64,000 bases of DNA from JACCTI01 sp038237435 (lineage in GTDB: Bacteria; Verrucomicrobiota; Verrucomicrobiia; Chthoniobacterales; UBA10450), in the NCBI GenBank assembly GCA_038237435.1, contig JBBRYT010000007.1, forward strand, positions 62,001-126,000, in the 5' to 3' direction. Under the pieces are notes generated by a model, which was not told where the DNA came from, ran no database searches, and saw nothing but the letters and a program-made list of their open reading frames with translations. The position numbers and the translations under genes were made by a program. This document shows positions 38,760 through 48,944 of this stretch, piece after piece; position 1 is the first letter of the stretch, and every line of letters begins with the position of its first letter.

Positions 38760-41700
38760 TTATCCGATGGCCGGGACCTCGGCATCTTCCATGACAGAAG
38801 CGCCGACTGGCTCGCCCTTCTCGATGAGCTTGATCTCGCGCACATCCGGGAAGCCGGTGCCGGCTGGAATCAAGTGACCCATGATCACGTTTTCCTTGAA
38901 GCCGCGCAGGCGATCGACCTTGCCGAGTGTCGCTGCTTCAGTCAGGACGCGCGTCGTGTCTTGGAATGATGCGGCGCTGATGAAGCTATCGGTTTCGAGT
39001 GAGGCCTTTGTGATACCTAACAAGACTGGCGTTGCCTCAGCAGGCTTACCACCTTGCTCCACGACCTTGGCGTTTTCGCGCTCGAAATCGAGTCGATCGA
39101 CTTGATCACCCCAGAGTAATGACGTGTCACCAGGATCGGTGATCTTCACTTTGCGCAACATCTGACGAACAATGATCTCGATATGCTTGTCGTTAATTTC
39201 GACGCCTTGCAGCCGATAAACTTCCTGCACTTCGTTGACCAGGTGTTCCTGTAAATCCTGCGGTCCGCAGACTTCGAGAATTTCGTGCGGCACGACCGGA
39301 CCTTCGGTTAGCTGCTGACCCTTCTTCACGAAATCGCCTTTGAACGCGATGATATGTTTGGTCAGCGGAATGAGATGTTCCTCTTCCGATCCGGTCTCCG
39401 GATCTTTCAGAATCAGCTTCCGTTTTCCACGGACCGTTCCACCCATCTCGACAACGCCATCAATCTTCGCGATCTCGGCCGCGTCTTTCGGTCGGCGCGC
39501 TTCAAAGAGCTCGGCCACGCGCGGCAAACCGCCAGTGATGTCCTTCGTCTTCGCGATTTTGCGCGGAGTCTTCGCGAGCAAGGCGCCCGCTTGAATTTTT
39601 TGTCCTTCGTCGACGATGACGTGCGCGCCCGCCGGAATCGAGTAGCTGGCAACAATTTCTTTCTTATCGCCCACCACCACGATCTGCGGATGCAGATCTT
39701 CTTTGTGTTCGATGATGACCGTGCCCATGAGCCCGGTCGCTTCATCAACATCGCGCTTGATCGTCACCCCCGCGATCATGTCGCGGAATTCGATCTTGCC
39801 GCTCTTGTCGGTCAGAATCGGAACGTTGTACGGATCCCATTGCACGAAGGTTTCGCCCTTCTTCACGCTCGCGCCGTCGGCTTTCGAAATAACCGAACCG
39901 ATGACAACATTATAGCGTTCGAGCTCGCGACCGTCGGCGTTGTGCACACCGATCGAACCGTTCTTTGTCAGAACGATCCAGCTGCCGTCGAGCGCCTGCA
40001 CTGTGCGCAGATCGTTGAACTGAAGCGAGCCGTCGTTCTTCGCTTTGATGATTGGCTGCTTGAAGGTCTGCGAGGCCGTTCCCCCGATGTGGAAGGTGCG
40101 CATGGTTAACTGCGTGCCGGGTTCGCCGATGGATTGCGCGGCGATGATGCCGACCGCTTCGCCAAGCTTGACCTGCTGGCCAGTCGCCAGATTTCGACCG
40201 TAACAAAGTCCGCAGACTCCCCGACCCGTCTCACAAGTGAGGACAGAGCGAATCTTCAGACTCTCGACGCCAATTTTTTCGAGCGCCGCCGCAGTCGCTT
40301 CGTCGATCAGGTGGTTCGCTTTCACGACCTTCTTCTTCTTCTCGACCGGATCCGCGATCGTCTCGCAGCTTACCCGACCAACAATACGTGTCGCGAGATC
40401 GACGACTTCTTCGTCGCCTTCGTAAATCGAGCGCACGGTGATGCCGTTAACAGTGCCGCAGTCTTCTTCATTGATAATCACGTCCTGCGACGCGTCCACG
40501 AGTTTGCGTGTGAGATAACCGGAGTCGGCCGTTTTGAGTGCGGTATCGGCCAAGCCTTTACGCGCGCCGTGGGTCGAGATGAAGTATTCAAGCACGCTCA
40601 GGCCTTCGCGGAAGTTCGAGGTGATGGGTCGTTCGATAATTTCGCCCGATGGTTTCGCCATCAGACCACGCATGCCGGCAAGCTGTTTGACCTGCTGACG
40701 ATTACCACGCGCACCCGAGTCCACCATGAGGTAAACCGGGTTTAATTCCTTACGACCCTCGTTGTGTTCGAGAGTGCGGAACATGACGTTGGAAATCTCG
40801 TCACCAGCGTGCGTCCAGATGTCGATGATCTTGTTGTAACGCTCGCCGTCCGTGATGATGCCTTTGCGATATTGCTGCTCGACGGTCTTGATCTGCTTGT
40901 AAGCATTGTCCAACTCCGTCTGTTTCTCTTTCGGAATGATCATGTCCGAGATTCCGATGGAAACGCCGGCCTTAGTCGCCCAGGTAAAGCCGAGTTCTTT
41001 CAGGCTATCGAGCGTCTCGACCGTCCCGTTCTGGCCCGCGACCTGGTAGCAACGCCAGATGATATCGGTGAGCTGTTTCTTGCCGGCGGCCTTATTGAAA
41101 AAGCCCATCGCCTTCGGCCAAATTTCATTAAAGATGACGCGACCCGCCGTGGTCTCGATGATGCGATCGTTCTTGTTTCCGTAAACGGTGTCCTTGCCGA
41201 AATCCGGATTCTTGAAACGGATGCGATCGTGCGTTTTAACCGACAAGTCCGACATCGCGAATTCCACTTCGACGGCGTCAGCGAAAAGCGACATGCGCCC
41301 TTCCTTGGTATCGCTGCCGGCGGCGCGACGCGGATTTTGCGTCAGGTAATAACAACCGAGCGTGATGTCCTGCGACGGTGTCGTGATCGGCTTTCCGCTG
41401 GAAGGCGAAAAGATGTTGTTCGGAGCTAGCATGAGCATGCGCGCTTCCATCTGCGCTTCGACCGAGAGCGGCACGTGCACCGCCATTTGGTCGCCGTCGA
41501 AGTCCGCGTTGTAAGCGGTGCAAACGAGCGGATGAATGCGGATCGCTTCGCCTTCAATCAGCAACGGCTCGAAAGCCTGGATGGAAAGACGATGCAACGT
41601 CGGCGCGCGATTCAGAAGAACTGGATGCCCCCGCGTTACTTCTTCGAGAATGTCCCAGACCTCTGGCGTCTGGCGCTCAATCATCTTCTTCGCGCTGCGC

Positions 41701-42884
41701 ACCGTGTGCACGTAGCCAAGATCTTTGAGTCGGCGAATGATGAAGGGCTCGAACAAGACGAGCGCCATCTTCTTTGGCAGACCGCACTGATTCAGTTTCA
41801 ATTCCGGACCAATGACGATGACGGAACGGCCTGAATAATCGACGCGTTTGCCTAACAAGTTCTGACGGAAACGTCCGCCCTTACCCTTGAGCATGTCGCT
41901 CAAAGACTTCAGCGGACGATTACCGGCACCGGTAACGGCGCGGCCGTGACGACCGTTGTCGAACAACGCATCGACGGCTTCCTGCAACATGCGCTTTTCG
42001 TTTCGGATGATGACATCCGGCGTCTTCAGCTGAAGCAGGTTCTTGAGTCGGTTGTTGCGATTGATGACGCGACGATACAAATCATTCAGATCGGAAGTCG
42101 CAAAACGTCCGCCTTCTAACGGAACGAGCGGCCGCAGATCCGGCGGAATTACGGGAAGAACATCGAGCACCATCCAATCAGGACGGGCATGCGAGGAGGC
42201 AAAGCCTTGCACGAGTTTCAAACGTTTCGCCAGTTTCTTGCGAATCTGTTTGCTCTTCGTATTTCCCATCGCCACTTCCAGCTCCTTGTTGAGCTTGTGG
42301 AGGTCGATTTCGGCTAGGAGTTTTTTCACCCCGTCCGCGCCCATGCCGGCGACAAAATCTTCGCCGTACTGTTCCTGCGCTTCGCGGTATTCTGCTTCGT
42401 TTAGCAACTGCGTTTTGGTCAGCGGCGTCTTGCCTGGATCGATGACGATGTAATCCTCGTAATAAATGACGCGCTCGAGCTGACGCGCGCTCATGTCGAG
42501 CATGAGGCCAAGACGCGATGGCATGCATTTGTAGAACCAAATGTGCGAGACCGGCACGGCCAGTTCGATGTGGCCCATGCGTTCGCGGCGCACCCGCGCC
42601 AGCGTTACTTCGACGCCGCAACGATCGCAGATCACTCCTTTGTGCTTGATGCGTTTGTATTTTCCGCAGGAGCACTCCCAATCACGCGTCGGTCCGAAAA
42701 TGCGCTCGCAAAACAAGCCGCCCTTTTCGGGTTTGAAGGTGCGGTAATTGATCGTCTCAGGGTTTTTGACTTCACCCTTGCTCCACGACCGCATCGTGTC
42801 CGAAGACGCGACGCCGATCGCAACTTGATCGAAACCAACAGGGCGTTCTTCGCCCACTAACTCACGCCAGGAATGTTCGTTCAT
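38760..42884 (-). CDS. rpoC: RNA polymerase beta' subunit
   Basis: 1374 residues. The catalytic Mg-binding loop NADFDGDQMAVHVPL is intact near residue 460, as are the N-terminal zinc ribbon (WECSCGKYKRIKHKGVICDR, with CGVEV next) and the second zinc site (EDCGTVNG and CETGRGVCGLCYGRNLATGQ). The clamp region RPDWMVLDVLPVIPPDLRPL and lid/rudder region are present, and the bridge helix and trigger loop lie in SGARGNRQQVKQLAGMRGLM and IAAQSIGEPGTQLTMRTFHI. No large lineage-specific insertion was noticed. It follows rpoB by 34 bases. The dispersed motif (38750) begins directly after its stop codon. Confidence 0.97.
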   Translation of the reverse strand: MNEHSWRELVGEERPVGFDQVAIGVASSDTMRSWSKGEVKNPETINYRTFKPEKGGLFCERIFGPTRDWECSCGKYKRIKHKGVICDRCGVEVTLARVRRERMGHIELAVPVSHIWFYKCMPSRLGLMLDMSARQLERVIYYEDYIVIDPGKTPLTKTQLLNEAEYREAQEQYGEDFVAGMGADGVKKLLAEIDLHKLNKELEVAMGNTKSKQIRKKLAKRLKLVQGFASSHARPDWMVLDVLPVIPPDLRPLVPLEGGRFATSDLNDLYRRVINRNNRLKNLLQLKTPDVIIRNEKRMLQEAVDALFDNGRHGRAVTGAGNRPLKSLSDMLKGKGGRFRQNLLGKRVDYSGRSVIVIGPELKLNQCGLPKKMALVLFEPFIIRRLKDLGYVHTVRSAKKMIERQTPEVWDILEEVTRGHPVLLNRAPTLHRLSIQAFEPLLIEGEAIRIHPLVCTAYNADFDGDQMAVHVPLSVEAQMEARMLMLAPNNIFSPSSGKPITTPSQDITLGCYYLTQNPRRAAGSDTKEGRMSLFADAVEVEFAMSDLSVKTHDRIRFKNPDFGKDTVYGNKNDRIIETTAGRVIFNEIWPKAMGFFNKAAGKKQLTDIIWRCYQVAGQNGTVETLDSLKELGFTWATKAGVSIGISDMIIPKEKQTELDNAYKQIKTVEQQYRKGIITDGERYNKIIDIWTHAGDEISNVMFRTLEHNEGRKELNPVYLMVDSGARGNRQQVKQLAGMRGLMAKPSGEIIERPITSNFREGLSVLEYFISTHGARKGLADTALKTADSGYLTRKLVDASQDVIINEEDCGTVNGITVRSIYEGDEEVVDLATRIVGRVSCETIADPVEKKKKVVKANHLIDEATAAALEKIGVESLKIRSVLTCETGRGVCGLCYGRNLATGQQVKLGEAVGIIAAQSIGEPGTQLTMRTFHIGGTASQTFKQPIIKAKNDGSLQFNDLRTVQALDGSWIVLTKNGSIGVHNADGRELERYNVVIGSVISKADGASVKKGETFVQWDPYNVPILTDKSGKIEFRDMIAGVTIKRDVDEATGLMGTVIIEHKEDLHPQIVVVGDKKEIVASYSIPAGAHVIVDEGQKIQAGALLAKTPRKIAKTKDITGGLPRVAELFEARRPKDAAEIAKIDGVVEMGGTVRGKRKLILKDPETGSEEEHLIPLTKHIIAFKGDFVKKGQQLTEGPVVPHEILEVCGPQDLQEHLVNEVQEVYRLQGVEINDKHIEIIVRQMLRKVKITDPGDTSLLWGDQVDRLDFERENAKVVEQGGKPAEATPVLLGITKASLETDSFISAASFQDTTRVLTEAATLGKVDRLRGFKENVIMGHLIPAGTGFPDVREIKLIEKGEPVGASVMEDAEVPAIG

Positions 42885-42918
42885 TAATTTCCGTTCTAAA
42901 AAAAGTTGTTAAAATAAA

Positions 42919-45900
42919 TTACGCCACGTTTTCTAGGAAGGTCGGGGCCGAGCCGCCTACTTTGACGTCCAGGCCTAACGACTGCATTTCCTTGATCAAA
43001 ACGTTGAAAGATTCTGGCGTCCCCGCTTCGAGCGAGTTGTCGCCTTTGACGATGGACTCGTAGATGCGCGTCCGACCTTGCACGTCGTCGGACTTCACCG
43101 TTAGGAGTTCCTGTAAGGTGTAAGCCGCGCCGTAAGCTTCGAGCGCCCAGACTTCCATTTCGCCGAAACGCTGCCCGCCGTATTGCGCTTTGCCGCCGAG
43201 CGGTTGCTGCGTGACTAACGAGTAAGGTCCAACTGCGCGGGCGTGGATCTTGTCCGCGACCAAGTGGCCGAGCTTCATCATGTAGATGTAGCCAACGACA
43301 ACTTCCTGATCGAAAGCATCGCCGGTGCGGCCGTCGAACAAACGCGACTTGCCGTTTTCCTGCACCCAGGTGTAGCCCTCTTGCTTCTTCGCATCCTTCA
43401 GATATTCGCGAATTTTCGTTTCTGAGATTCCGTCGAACACTGGTGTGGCAACCTTGAAACCAAGCGCTTTTGCGGCCACGCCCAGGTGAGTTTCGAGAAC
43501 CTGACCGACGTTCATACGACTTGGCACGCCGAGCGGATTTAAGACGATCTCGACCGGCTGTCCGTCCGCCAGGTAGGGCATGTCTTCTTCCGGAACGATC
43601 CGTGCGACCACGCCCTTATTTCCGTGACGTCCCGCCATCTTGTCGCCGACCGAAAGCTTGCGCTTCGAGGCGATGTAAACTTTGACCTGCTTGATGATGC
43701 CGGGGTCGACGTCGTCGCCGCTCTCAACGCGATCCATCGAACGTTCGCGCTCGAGTTCGAGCTCCGCGAACTTGTGTTCGTAGGAAGCGATGATCTCGCG
43801 GATCTTGTTGCGGATCGGCGAGGGATCGATCTCGATGTGATCGTATACCATCGCGAGTTTGCGCAGGAGCGTCTTGGTGATCTTGCGATTCGCCGGGATG
43901 ATGATCTCGCCGGTCTCGGCGTTCACGACATCGAGCGGAATTTTTTCGCCTAACAAGATGTTGGAAAGGGCATCCGTCAGTTGCTCGGTCAGCTCTTCTT
44001 TTTTCTTGCGGTGATCTTCCGTGATAGACTTGAGCTGGCGCTTCGTTTCGATCGGCGTCAGTTTCTCGCGCGAAACTTCGCGGCGCGATGAAACCTTCAC
44101 GTCCATAACGATGCCGTAAGTGCCCGACGGAACCGTCAGTGAAGTGTCTTTAACGTCCGCGGCTTTTTCGCCGAAGATCGCGCGCAGGAGCCGTTCTTCC
44201 GGCGCGAGTTCCGTTTCAGACTTCGGAGTGATTTTGCCGACGAGAATGTCGCCTGGCTTCACTTCCGCGCCGACGCGAACCACGCCATCGGTGCCCAAAT
44301 TGCGCAACGCTTCCTCGCTGACGTTGGGAATGTCACGCGTGATTTCTTCAGGCCCGAGCTTGGTATCGCGCGCGCCGATTTCGAATTCGTCGATGTGAAT
44401 GGAAGTATAGATGTCTTCCTTCACGACCTTCTCCGAGATCATGATCGCATCTTCGAAGTTGTAGCCGTTCCACGGCATGAACGCGACAAGCACATTGCGG
44501 CCAAGCGCGAGTTCGCCTTGATCCGTATTTGGACCATCGGCAATGACTTGACCCTTCTTCACGTGCTGGCCTTTCTTCACGATCGGCTTTTGGTTCACGC
44601 AGGTGCCGGCATTCGAGCGCATGAACTTGCGCAGCTCGTAAACGTGGATGCCTTCTTCGTGATCGGTCTTCAATTTCTTCCGGCTCTCCGGCATGTGGCC
44701 GTCTTTGGTCACGACAATTTGGTCGGCCGTAACCGAAGCGACTTTGCCCGATTCGACGGAGATCAAAACCGCGTGCGAATCGCGCGCGACTTTCGCTTCC
44801 AAACCAGTGCCCACAAGCGGCGCCTCGGAAACAATCAACGGCACGCCCTGGCGTTGCATATTCGAACCCATGAGCGCGCGATTGGCGTCGTCGTGTTCGA
44901 GGAACGGAATCAATCCCGCAGCGACCGAAACCAACTGCTTCGGCGAGACGTCCATGTAGTGAACCTTTTCCGGTTCCACTTCGAGGAAGTCACCACGATA
45001 ACGCACGGAAACTTTTTCCTGCGTTAGATGGCCTTTAGCGTCCATGGTCGCGTTTGCCTGTGCGACGAGGAAATTCTCTTCGCGATCGCCGGTGAGGTAA
45101 TCAACCTCTTCGGTCACGCGACCCTTCGTCACCTTGCGATAAGGCGTTTCGATGAAACCGAATTCGTTGATGCGCGCAAAGGTGCTCATCGAACTAATGA
45201 GACCAATGTTCGGACCTTCCGGCGTTTCGATCGGACAAATGCGGCCGTAGTGCGACGGATGAACGTCGCGCACTTCGAATCCCGCGCGATCGCGTGAAAG
45301 ACCACCAGGCCCGAGGGCGGAGAGACGACGCTTGTGCGTTAATTCCGCGAGAGGGTTTGTCTGATCCATGAACTGCGACAGCTGCGAGCGGCCGAAGAAA
45401 TCTCGGATTACAGCGCTGAGCGCCTTCGGATTAATCAACTTCTGCGGCGTCATGCCGTCGATGTTGATGTCGAACAATGTCATGCGCTCTTTCACCAGAC
45501 GCTCCGTGCGCGCGAGACCGACGCGGCACTGGTTGGCCAGCAATTCGCCAACGGTGCGGACGCGACGGCTGCCGAGATGATCGATGTCATCGAGCGTGCC
45601 TTCGCCGCGACGGAGACTGATCAGATATTTGATCGCGGCGATGAAATCTTTGTCGGTAACGATGCGTTCGCCGAGGTCGACATCGATGCTGAGCTTTTGA
45701 TTGATCTTGTACCGGCCAACACGACCGAGATCATATTTCTTCGGATCGAAAAAGAGTCGTTTCAGCAGCGCCTTCGCGTTCGCCACGGTCGGCGGATCGC
45801 CAGGACGCAGCTTGCGATAAATATCTTTGAGAGCTTCTTCAACATCATGCGCTGGATCTTTCTTCAGCGCCTTCACGACGGTATCGTCGTGCGAAATGTC

Positions 45901-46725
45901 GATGACCTTCACGTCCTTTTGGCCGAGCGCCATGATTTGACGAACGGTCGCGGCGGTGAGCGGTTCGTAGGCGCGCGCAACTGTCGCTTCGCCATCGAGC
46001 ACGTCAGCGATCAAAACTTTGGTCGCGAGTTCTTCTTCACCAAGTTTTTCACTCAGTTTCAAAGTCTCGATGTTGTAGAAAAGTTTGATGACCTCTTCGT
46101 CCGTGCCGTAGCCGAGCGCGCGCAGGAACGTCGTCGCCAAGAATTTCCGGCGGCGTTTGCGACGATCGAGATAGATGTAAAGCAAGTCGCTGGTATCGAA
46201 TTGCACTTCGATCCACGAACCGCGATCCGGAATAATCCGGAAGCTGTAGAGAACTTTACCGTTGAGATGGATGCTCGATTCGAACGCAATGCCCGGCGAA
46301 CGATGCAGCTGCGAGACAACAACGCGCTCCGCGCCATTGATCACAAACGTTCCCTGCGGAGTCATGAGCGGGATTTCGCCCATGTAAACTTTCTCTTCTT
46401 TCGTCCCCTTCTCTTCGCGCAATTGGAAAGTGACGTGCAGCGGCGCGCTGAACGTCTGCCCTTCGCGCTGCGCTTCGAGCGCGCTCAGTTTCGGTTCGCC
46501 GATCTCGTAATGCGAAAAATCGAGCGTCGCCTTTTCGTCGTAACTCTCAATTGGAAAAACTTCTTTGAAGACAGCCTGCAAACCGGACATTTTCCGCTTC
46601 GAGGCCGGCACGTCTTTCTGGAGGAAATCGACGTAAGAGTTTAGCTGGACCTCGATCAGATTTGGCGGCTCAACGCCTTCTTTGATTGTCCCGAAGTGGA
46701 TACGTTCTGCGATGCGTTCTGACAT
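42919..46725 (-). CDS. rpoB: RNA polymerase beta subunit
   Basis: About 1268 residues from the ATG at 46725 (MSERIAERIHFGTIKEGVEP); an in-frame start eight codons upstream is possible. The rifampicin-binding cluster reads RSQLSQFMDQTNPLAELTHK and RRLSALGPGGLSRDRAGFEV, with the common sensitive residues (Asp, His, Ser) in place. The active-site regions HPSHYGRICPIETPEGPNIG, PWNGYNFEDAIMISEKVVKE and KMAGRHGNKGVVARIVPEED are intact. The C-terminus (GEMEVWALEAYGAAYTLQEL) contacts beta'. An attenuator-type hairpin separates it from rplL. Confidence 0.97.
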   Translation of the reverse strand: MSERIAERIHFGTIKEGVEPPNLIEVQLNSYVDFLQKDVPASKRKMSGLQAVFKEVFPIESYDEKATLDFSHYEIGEPKLSALEAQREGQTFSAPLHVTFQLREEKGTKEEKVYMGEIPLMTPQGTFVINGAERVVVSQLHRSPGIAFESSIHLNGKVLYSFRIIPDRGSWIEVQFDTSDLLYIYLDRRKRRRKFLATTFLRALGYGTDEEVIKLFYNIETLKLSEKLGEEELATKVLIADVLDGEATVARAYEPLTAATVRQIMALGQKDVKVIDISHDDTVVKALKKDPAHDVEEALKDIYRKLRPGDPPTVANAKALLKRLFFDPKKYDLGRVGRYKINQKLSIDVDLGERIVTDKDFIAAIKYLISLRRGEGTLDDIDHLGSRRVRTVGELLANQCRVGLARTERLVKERMTLFDINIDGMTPQKLINPKALSAVIRDFFGRSQLSQFMDQTNPLAELTHKRRLSALGPGGLSRDRAGFEVRDVHPSHYGRICPIETPEGPNIGLISSMSTFARINEFGFIETPYRKVTKGRVTEEVDYLTGDREENFLVAQANATMDAKGHLTQEKVSVRYRGDFLEVEPEKVHYMDVSPKQLVSVAAGLIPFLEHDDANRALMGSNMQRQGVPLIVSEAPLVGTGLEAKVARDSHAVLISVESGKVASVTADQIVVTKDGHMPESRKKLKTDHEEGIHVYELRKFMRSNAGTCVNQKPIVKKGQHVKKGQVIADGPNTDQGELALGRNVLVAFMPWNGYNFEDAIMISEKVVKEDIYTSIHIDEFEIGARDTKLGPEEITRDIPNVSEEALRNLGTDGVVRVGAEVKPGDILVGKITPKSETELAPEERLLRAIFGEKAADVKDTSLTVPSGTYGIVMDVKVSSRREVSREKLTPIETKRQLKSITEDHRKKKEELTEQLTDALSNILLGEKIPLDVVNAETGEIIIPANRKITKTLLRKLAMVYDHIEIDPSPIRNKIREIIASYEHKFAELELERERSMDRVESGDDVDPGIIKQVKVYIASKRKLSVGDKMAGRHGNKGVVARIVPEEDMPYLADGQPVEIVLNPLGVPSRMNVGQVLETHLGVAAKALGFKVATPVFDGISETKIREYLKDAKKQEGYTWVQENGKSRLFDGRTGDAFDQEVVVGYIYMMKLGHLVADKIHARAVGPYSLVTQQPLGGKAQYGGQRFGEMEVWALEAYGAAYTLQELLTVKSDDVQGRTRIYESIVKGDNSLEAGTPESFNVLIKEMQSLGLDVKVGGSAPTFLENVA

Positions 46726-46947
46726 ATTAGGACTTGCTGATGCAGCCAAGCGACACCGGTGACCTTGGCTTTATGTGGGGTTATCGCTCCGGCCGGAAGA
46801 AGCGAAGACAGCAAAAATGGCAGCGAAACGACTGCCTGTCAAATCGGCGGCCGTTTCGTTGCCAGTCCTGAATTATTCCGTCGCGGGGCGGGTTAAAAAT
46901 AGCGTCTCGCTGTTTCTAACGAGAAGGATTGTTGCCACAGACGCGAA

Positions 46948-46976
46948 CGGCGCGCAAGCGATTTTCTTGCGCGCCG
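46948..46976 (-). promoter_or_regulatory. Strong hairpin between rplL and rpoB
   Basis: CGGCGCGCAAG and CTTGCGCGCCG form a perfect 11-pair GC-rich stem with a seven-base loop, 18 bases after the rplL stop. No T-run follows on the minus strand, so it may be a processing or attenuation signal of the kind known in the rplL-rpoB spacer of other bacteria, rather than a terminator. Confidence 0.65.
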
Positions 46977-46994
46977 CTGCGTTGTGAAATTGAT

Positions 46995-47378
46995 TTACTT
47001 GATTTCGACCTTCGCGCCTGCCGCTTCGATCTTCTTCTTGATTTCTTCGGCTTCAGCCTTGGTCACGCCTTCTTTCAAGGTCTTGGGAGCACCTTCGACG
47101 AGGGCCTTCGCTTCCGCTAGACCGAGGCCTGGGACCGCGCCGCGAACTTCTTTAATCACGCCGATTTTGTTCGCACCCATCTCCTTCAAGATGACATCGA
47201 AGGTGGTTTTCTCTTCAGCCGCGGGCGCTGCCGCGCCACCGCCGGCTGCAGGAGCTGCCGCTGCGACCGGAGCCGCTGCGCTTACGCCCCATTTTTCTTC
47301 GAGCTGTTTCACCAAGCCAGCGATCTCCAAAACAGTGAGTCCGCTGAGTTGATCTACGATTGCATTTGTATCCGCCAT
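46995..47378 (-). CDS. rplL: 50S ribosomal protein L7/L12
   Basis: 127 residues. Two L12 dimers or more form the stalk that recruits translation factors. The N-terminal dimerisation domain is LTVLEIAGLVKQLEEKWGVS, a flexible Ala/Pro hinge follows (APVAAAAPAAGGGAAAPAAE), and the C-terminal factor-binding domain is TTFDVILKEMGANKIGVIKE, VRGAVPGLGLAEAKALVEGA, PKTLKEGVTKAEAEEIKKKI. All conserved Lys and Gly residues of that domain are present. It lies downstream of rplJ, and a copy of the dispersed motif (47477) falls in the spacer. Confidence 0.97.
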   Translation of the reverse strand: MADTNAIVDQLSGLTVLEIAGLVKQLEEKWGVSAAAPVAAAAPAAGGGAAAPAAEEKTTFDVILKEMGANKIGVIKEVRGAVPGLGLAEAKALVEGAPKTLKEGVTKAEAEEIKKKIEAAGAKVEIK

Positions 47379-47495
47379 TTTTATTTCCTCTGAATCGCCG
47401 TCTCCGAAAGCCTTCGGGGAATTAAGACCGGCAGCCGCCAGCCCGGACAGTGTTTGTTTGGTTGATCGCCCGACTACTCGTTAGGCGAAAATTTG

Positions 47496-48158
47496 TTAGA
47501 CCGTGGGTTCTCCGGCTGAAGGTTCGTTGGTCGCGGCTGGTGCTGCTTCCGCTGGAGCCGCATTTTCGACAGGCGCCTCAACTGCCGCGGGTTCGTCGGT
47601 CTTGACCGCTTCAGGTTCGGGAGTTGACTCCGCCACCACAGCATCGTCACCGCCTTTTTCGCCTTTCGCTTTCAGCAATCGCGCAAAGGCGGAAGCAGGC
47701 TCGTTCAATACGCGCACAAGTTGCGTCGCCGGCGCCAAAAGCAATCCGAGAAGTTTCGCGAGAAGAACTTCGCGCGATGGCAATTCCGCCAATGCTTCCA
47801 CTTCGGCCGTGGACAAAATCGATTTGTCCACCAATCCGATTTTTAGCGTCGCGATTTTGAACTCGGCTGCGAAAGCTTTGAGAATTTTGGCGACCGGCGC
47901 GACGTCTTTGTCCCCGGTCACGACGGCGGTCTGGCCGCTGAGATGTTTTTCCACATCCGGCAAGCCGCTTTCCGACAAGGCGCGCTTCAAAAAGCTGTTC
48001 TTCACCACACGCAATTCCGCGCCCGCCGGCGCGAGACGATTTCGCAGCTCGCTAAATTGATCGACCTTCATCCGCTGGTAATCGGTCACCAGCGTGAACG
48101 ACGAGCGGTTCAGTTTTTCCGAAAGGTCCGAGACGATGTTGGCTTTTTCAGGTCTCAT
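47496..48158 (-). CDS. rplJ: 50S ribosomal protein L10 with acidic C-terminal tail
   Basis: 220 residues against about 165-180 in most bacteria. The L10 core is normal: MRPEKANIVSDLSEKLNRSS, FTLVTDYQRMKVDQFSELRN, GAELRVVKNSFLKRALSE, GQTAVVTGDKDVAPVAKILK and the L12-binding helix PASAFARLLKAKGEKGG. The extra 45 residues are Ala/Pro/Glu-rich (VVAESTPEPEAVKTDEPAAV, EAPVENAAPAEAAPAA), probably disordered and negatively charged, a feature seen in Verrucomicrobia. L10 anchors L12 dimers to 23S rRNA. It starts two bases after rplA. Confidence 0.96.
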   Translation of the reverse strand: MRPEKANIVSDLSEKLNRSSFTLVTDYQRMKVDQFSELRNRLAPAGAELRVVKNSFLKRALSESGLPDVEKHLSGQTAVVTGDKDVAPVAKILKAFAAEFKIATLKIGLVDKSILSTAEVEALAELPSREVLLAKLLGLLLAPATQLVRVLNEPASAFARLLKAKGEKGGDDAVVAESTPEPEAVKTDEPAAVEAPVENAAPAEAAPAATNEPSAGEPTV

Positions 48159-48160
48159 AT

Positions 48161-48862
48161 TTAGAAGGTGAGATAAGGTGACGGATCAACCATGATCCCG
48201 GGCGACATCGTCGCACTCAAAGTTAATCCATCGACAAAACGGCCCTTCGCCGTCGCCGGTCGCGCACGCACGACCGCCTCGATAACCGCCGTCCCGTTTT
48301 GCACGAGTTGTTCTGCGGCGAATGAAAATTTTCCGACTGGAACCGCGACGTTGCCATTCTTGTCGAGTTTGAATTCAACACGTCCCGCTTTCACTTCCTG
48401 CACCGCCTTCGCAGTGTCGTCAGTAACCGTGCCGGTTTTCGGATTCGGCATTAATCCACGCGGACCTAGAACTTTGCCGAGCTTGCGCACTTCGGCCATC
48501 GCGGCCGGAGTCGCGATCGCGACATCGAAATCCTGAAAACCTTCCTGCGCTTTCGCGATCATGTCTTTGAAGCCGACATATTCCGCGCCGGCTTCTTTCG
48601 CGGCGCGCGCTGCATCGCCTTCCGCAAAAACCAGGACGCGCACCTTTTTCCCGCTGCCATGCGGAAGCGGACAAGTGCCTCGCACCATCTGGTCGGATTG
48701 CTTCGGATCAACGCCGAGCCGGAACGACATCGTCACCGTCTGATCGAATTTCGGCGGCGAAAATTTCTTCAGCGTCGCGACAGCTTCGGGAAGATTGTAA
48801 GCCTTGTTGCGGTCAACCTGCTCGGCGGCCGCGCGATAACGTTTGCTACGATTTTTTTGCAT
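48161..48862 (-). CDS. rplA: 50S ribosomal protein L1
   Basis: 233 residues. L1 forms the mobile stalk at the E site and in many bacteria represses its own L11-L1 operon. Signatures: KKFSPPKFDQTVTMSFRLGV, VRGTCPLPHGSGKKVRVLVF, DVAIATPAAMAEVRKLGKVL, GPRGLMPNPKTGTVTDDTAK and the C-terminal FVDGLTLSATMSPGIMVD. The gene is normally next to rplK (L11); here rplK is 11.3 kb away and the intervening genes are unrelated. A promoter-like sequence (48917-48944) and AGGAGAGCC, 26 bases before the ATG, suggest separate transcription. Confidence 0.97.
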   Translation of the reverse strand: MQKNRSKRYRAAAEQVDRNKAYNLPEAVATLKKFSPPKFDQTVTMSFRLGVDPKQSDQMVRGTCPLPHGSGKKVRVLVFAEGDAARAAKEAGAEYVGFKDMIAKAQEGFQDFDVAIATPAAMAEVRKLGKVLGPRGLMPNPKTGTVTDDTAKAVQEVKAGRVEFKLDKNGNVAVPVGKFSFAAEQLVQNGTAVIEAVVRARPATAKGRFVDGLTLSATMSPGIMVDPSPYLTF

Positions 48863-48916
48863 GATGTTTTGCAGTGCGAACGAGCTTTTGGCTCTCCTGC
48901 GGTGAAACGGGACGGG

Positions 48917-48944
48917 AAAGTAGCGGTGAGCCGCAGCTTGTCAA
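48917..48944 (-). promoter_or_regulatory. Promoter-like sequence upstream of rplA
   Basis: On the minus strand TTGACA (48939-48944) and TACTTT (48917-48922) are separated by 16 bases, a close match to a housekeeping -35/-10 pair. The transcript would begin about 50 bases before rplA. It fits the displacement of rplA from the rplK operon promoter. Confidence 0.55.

Noticed and set aside
38133..38760. Cobalamin riboswitch near the adenosyltransferase gene
   Set aside because: The 72 bases between rpoC and the gene hold only a simple hairpin and a motif copy; no B12-box or multi-stem element is seen.
45577..46644. Long + frame (355 codons) opposite rpoB
   Set aside because: rpoB motifs on the other strand are complete; the frame is an antisense by-product of codon bias.
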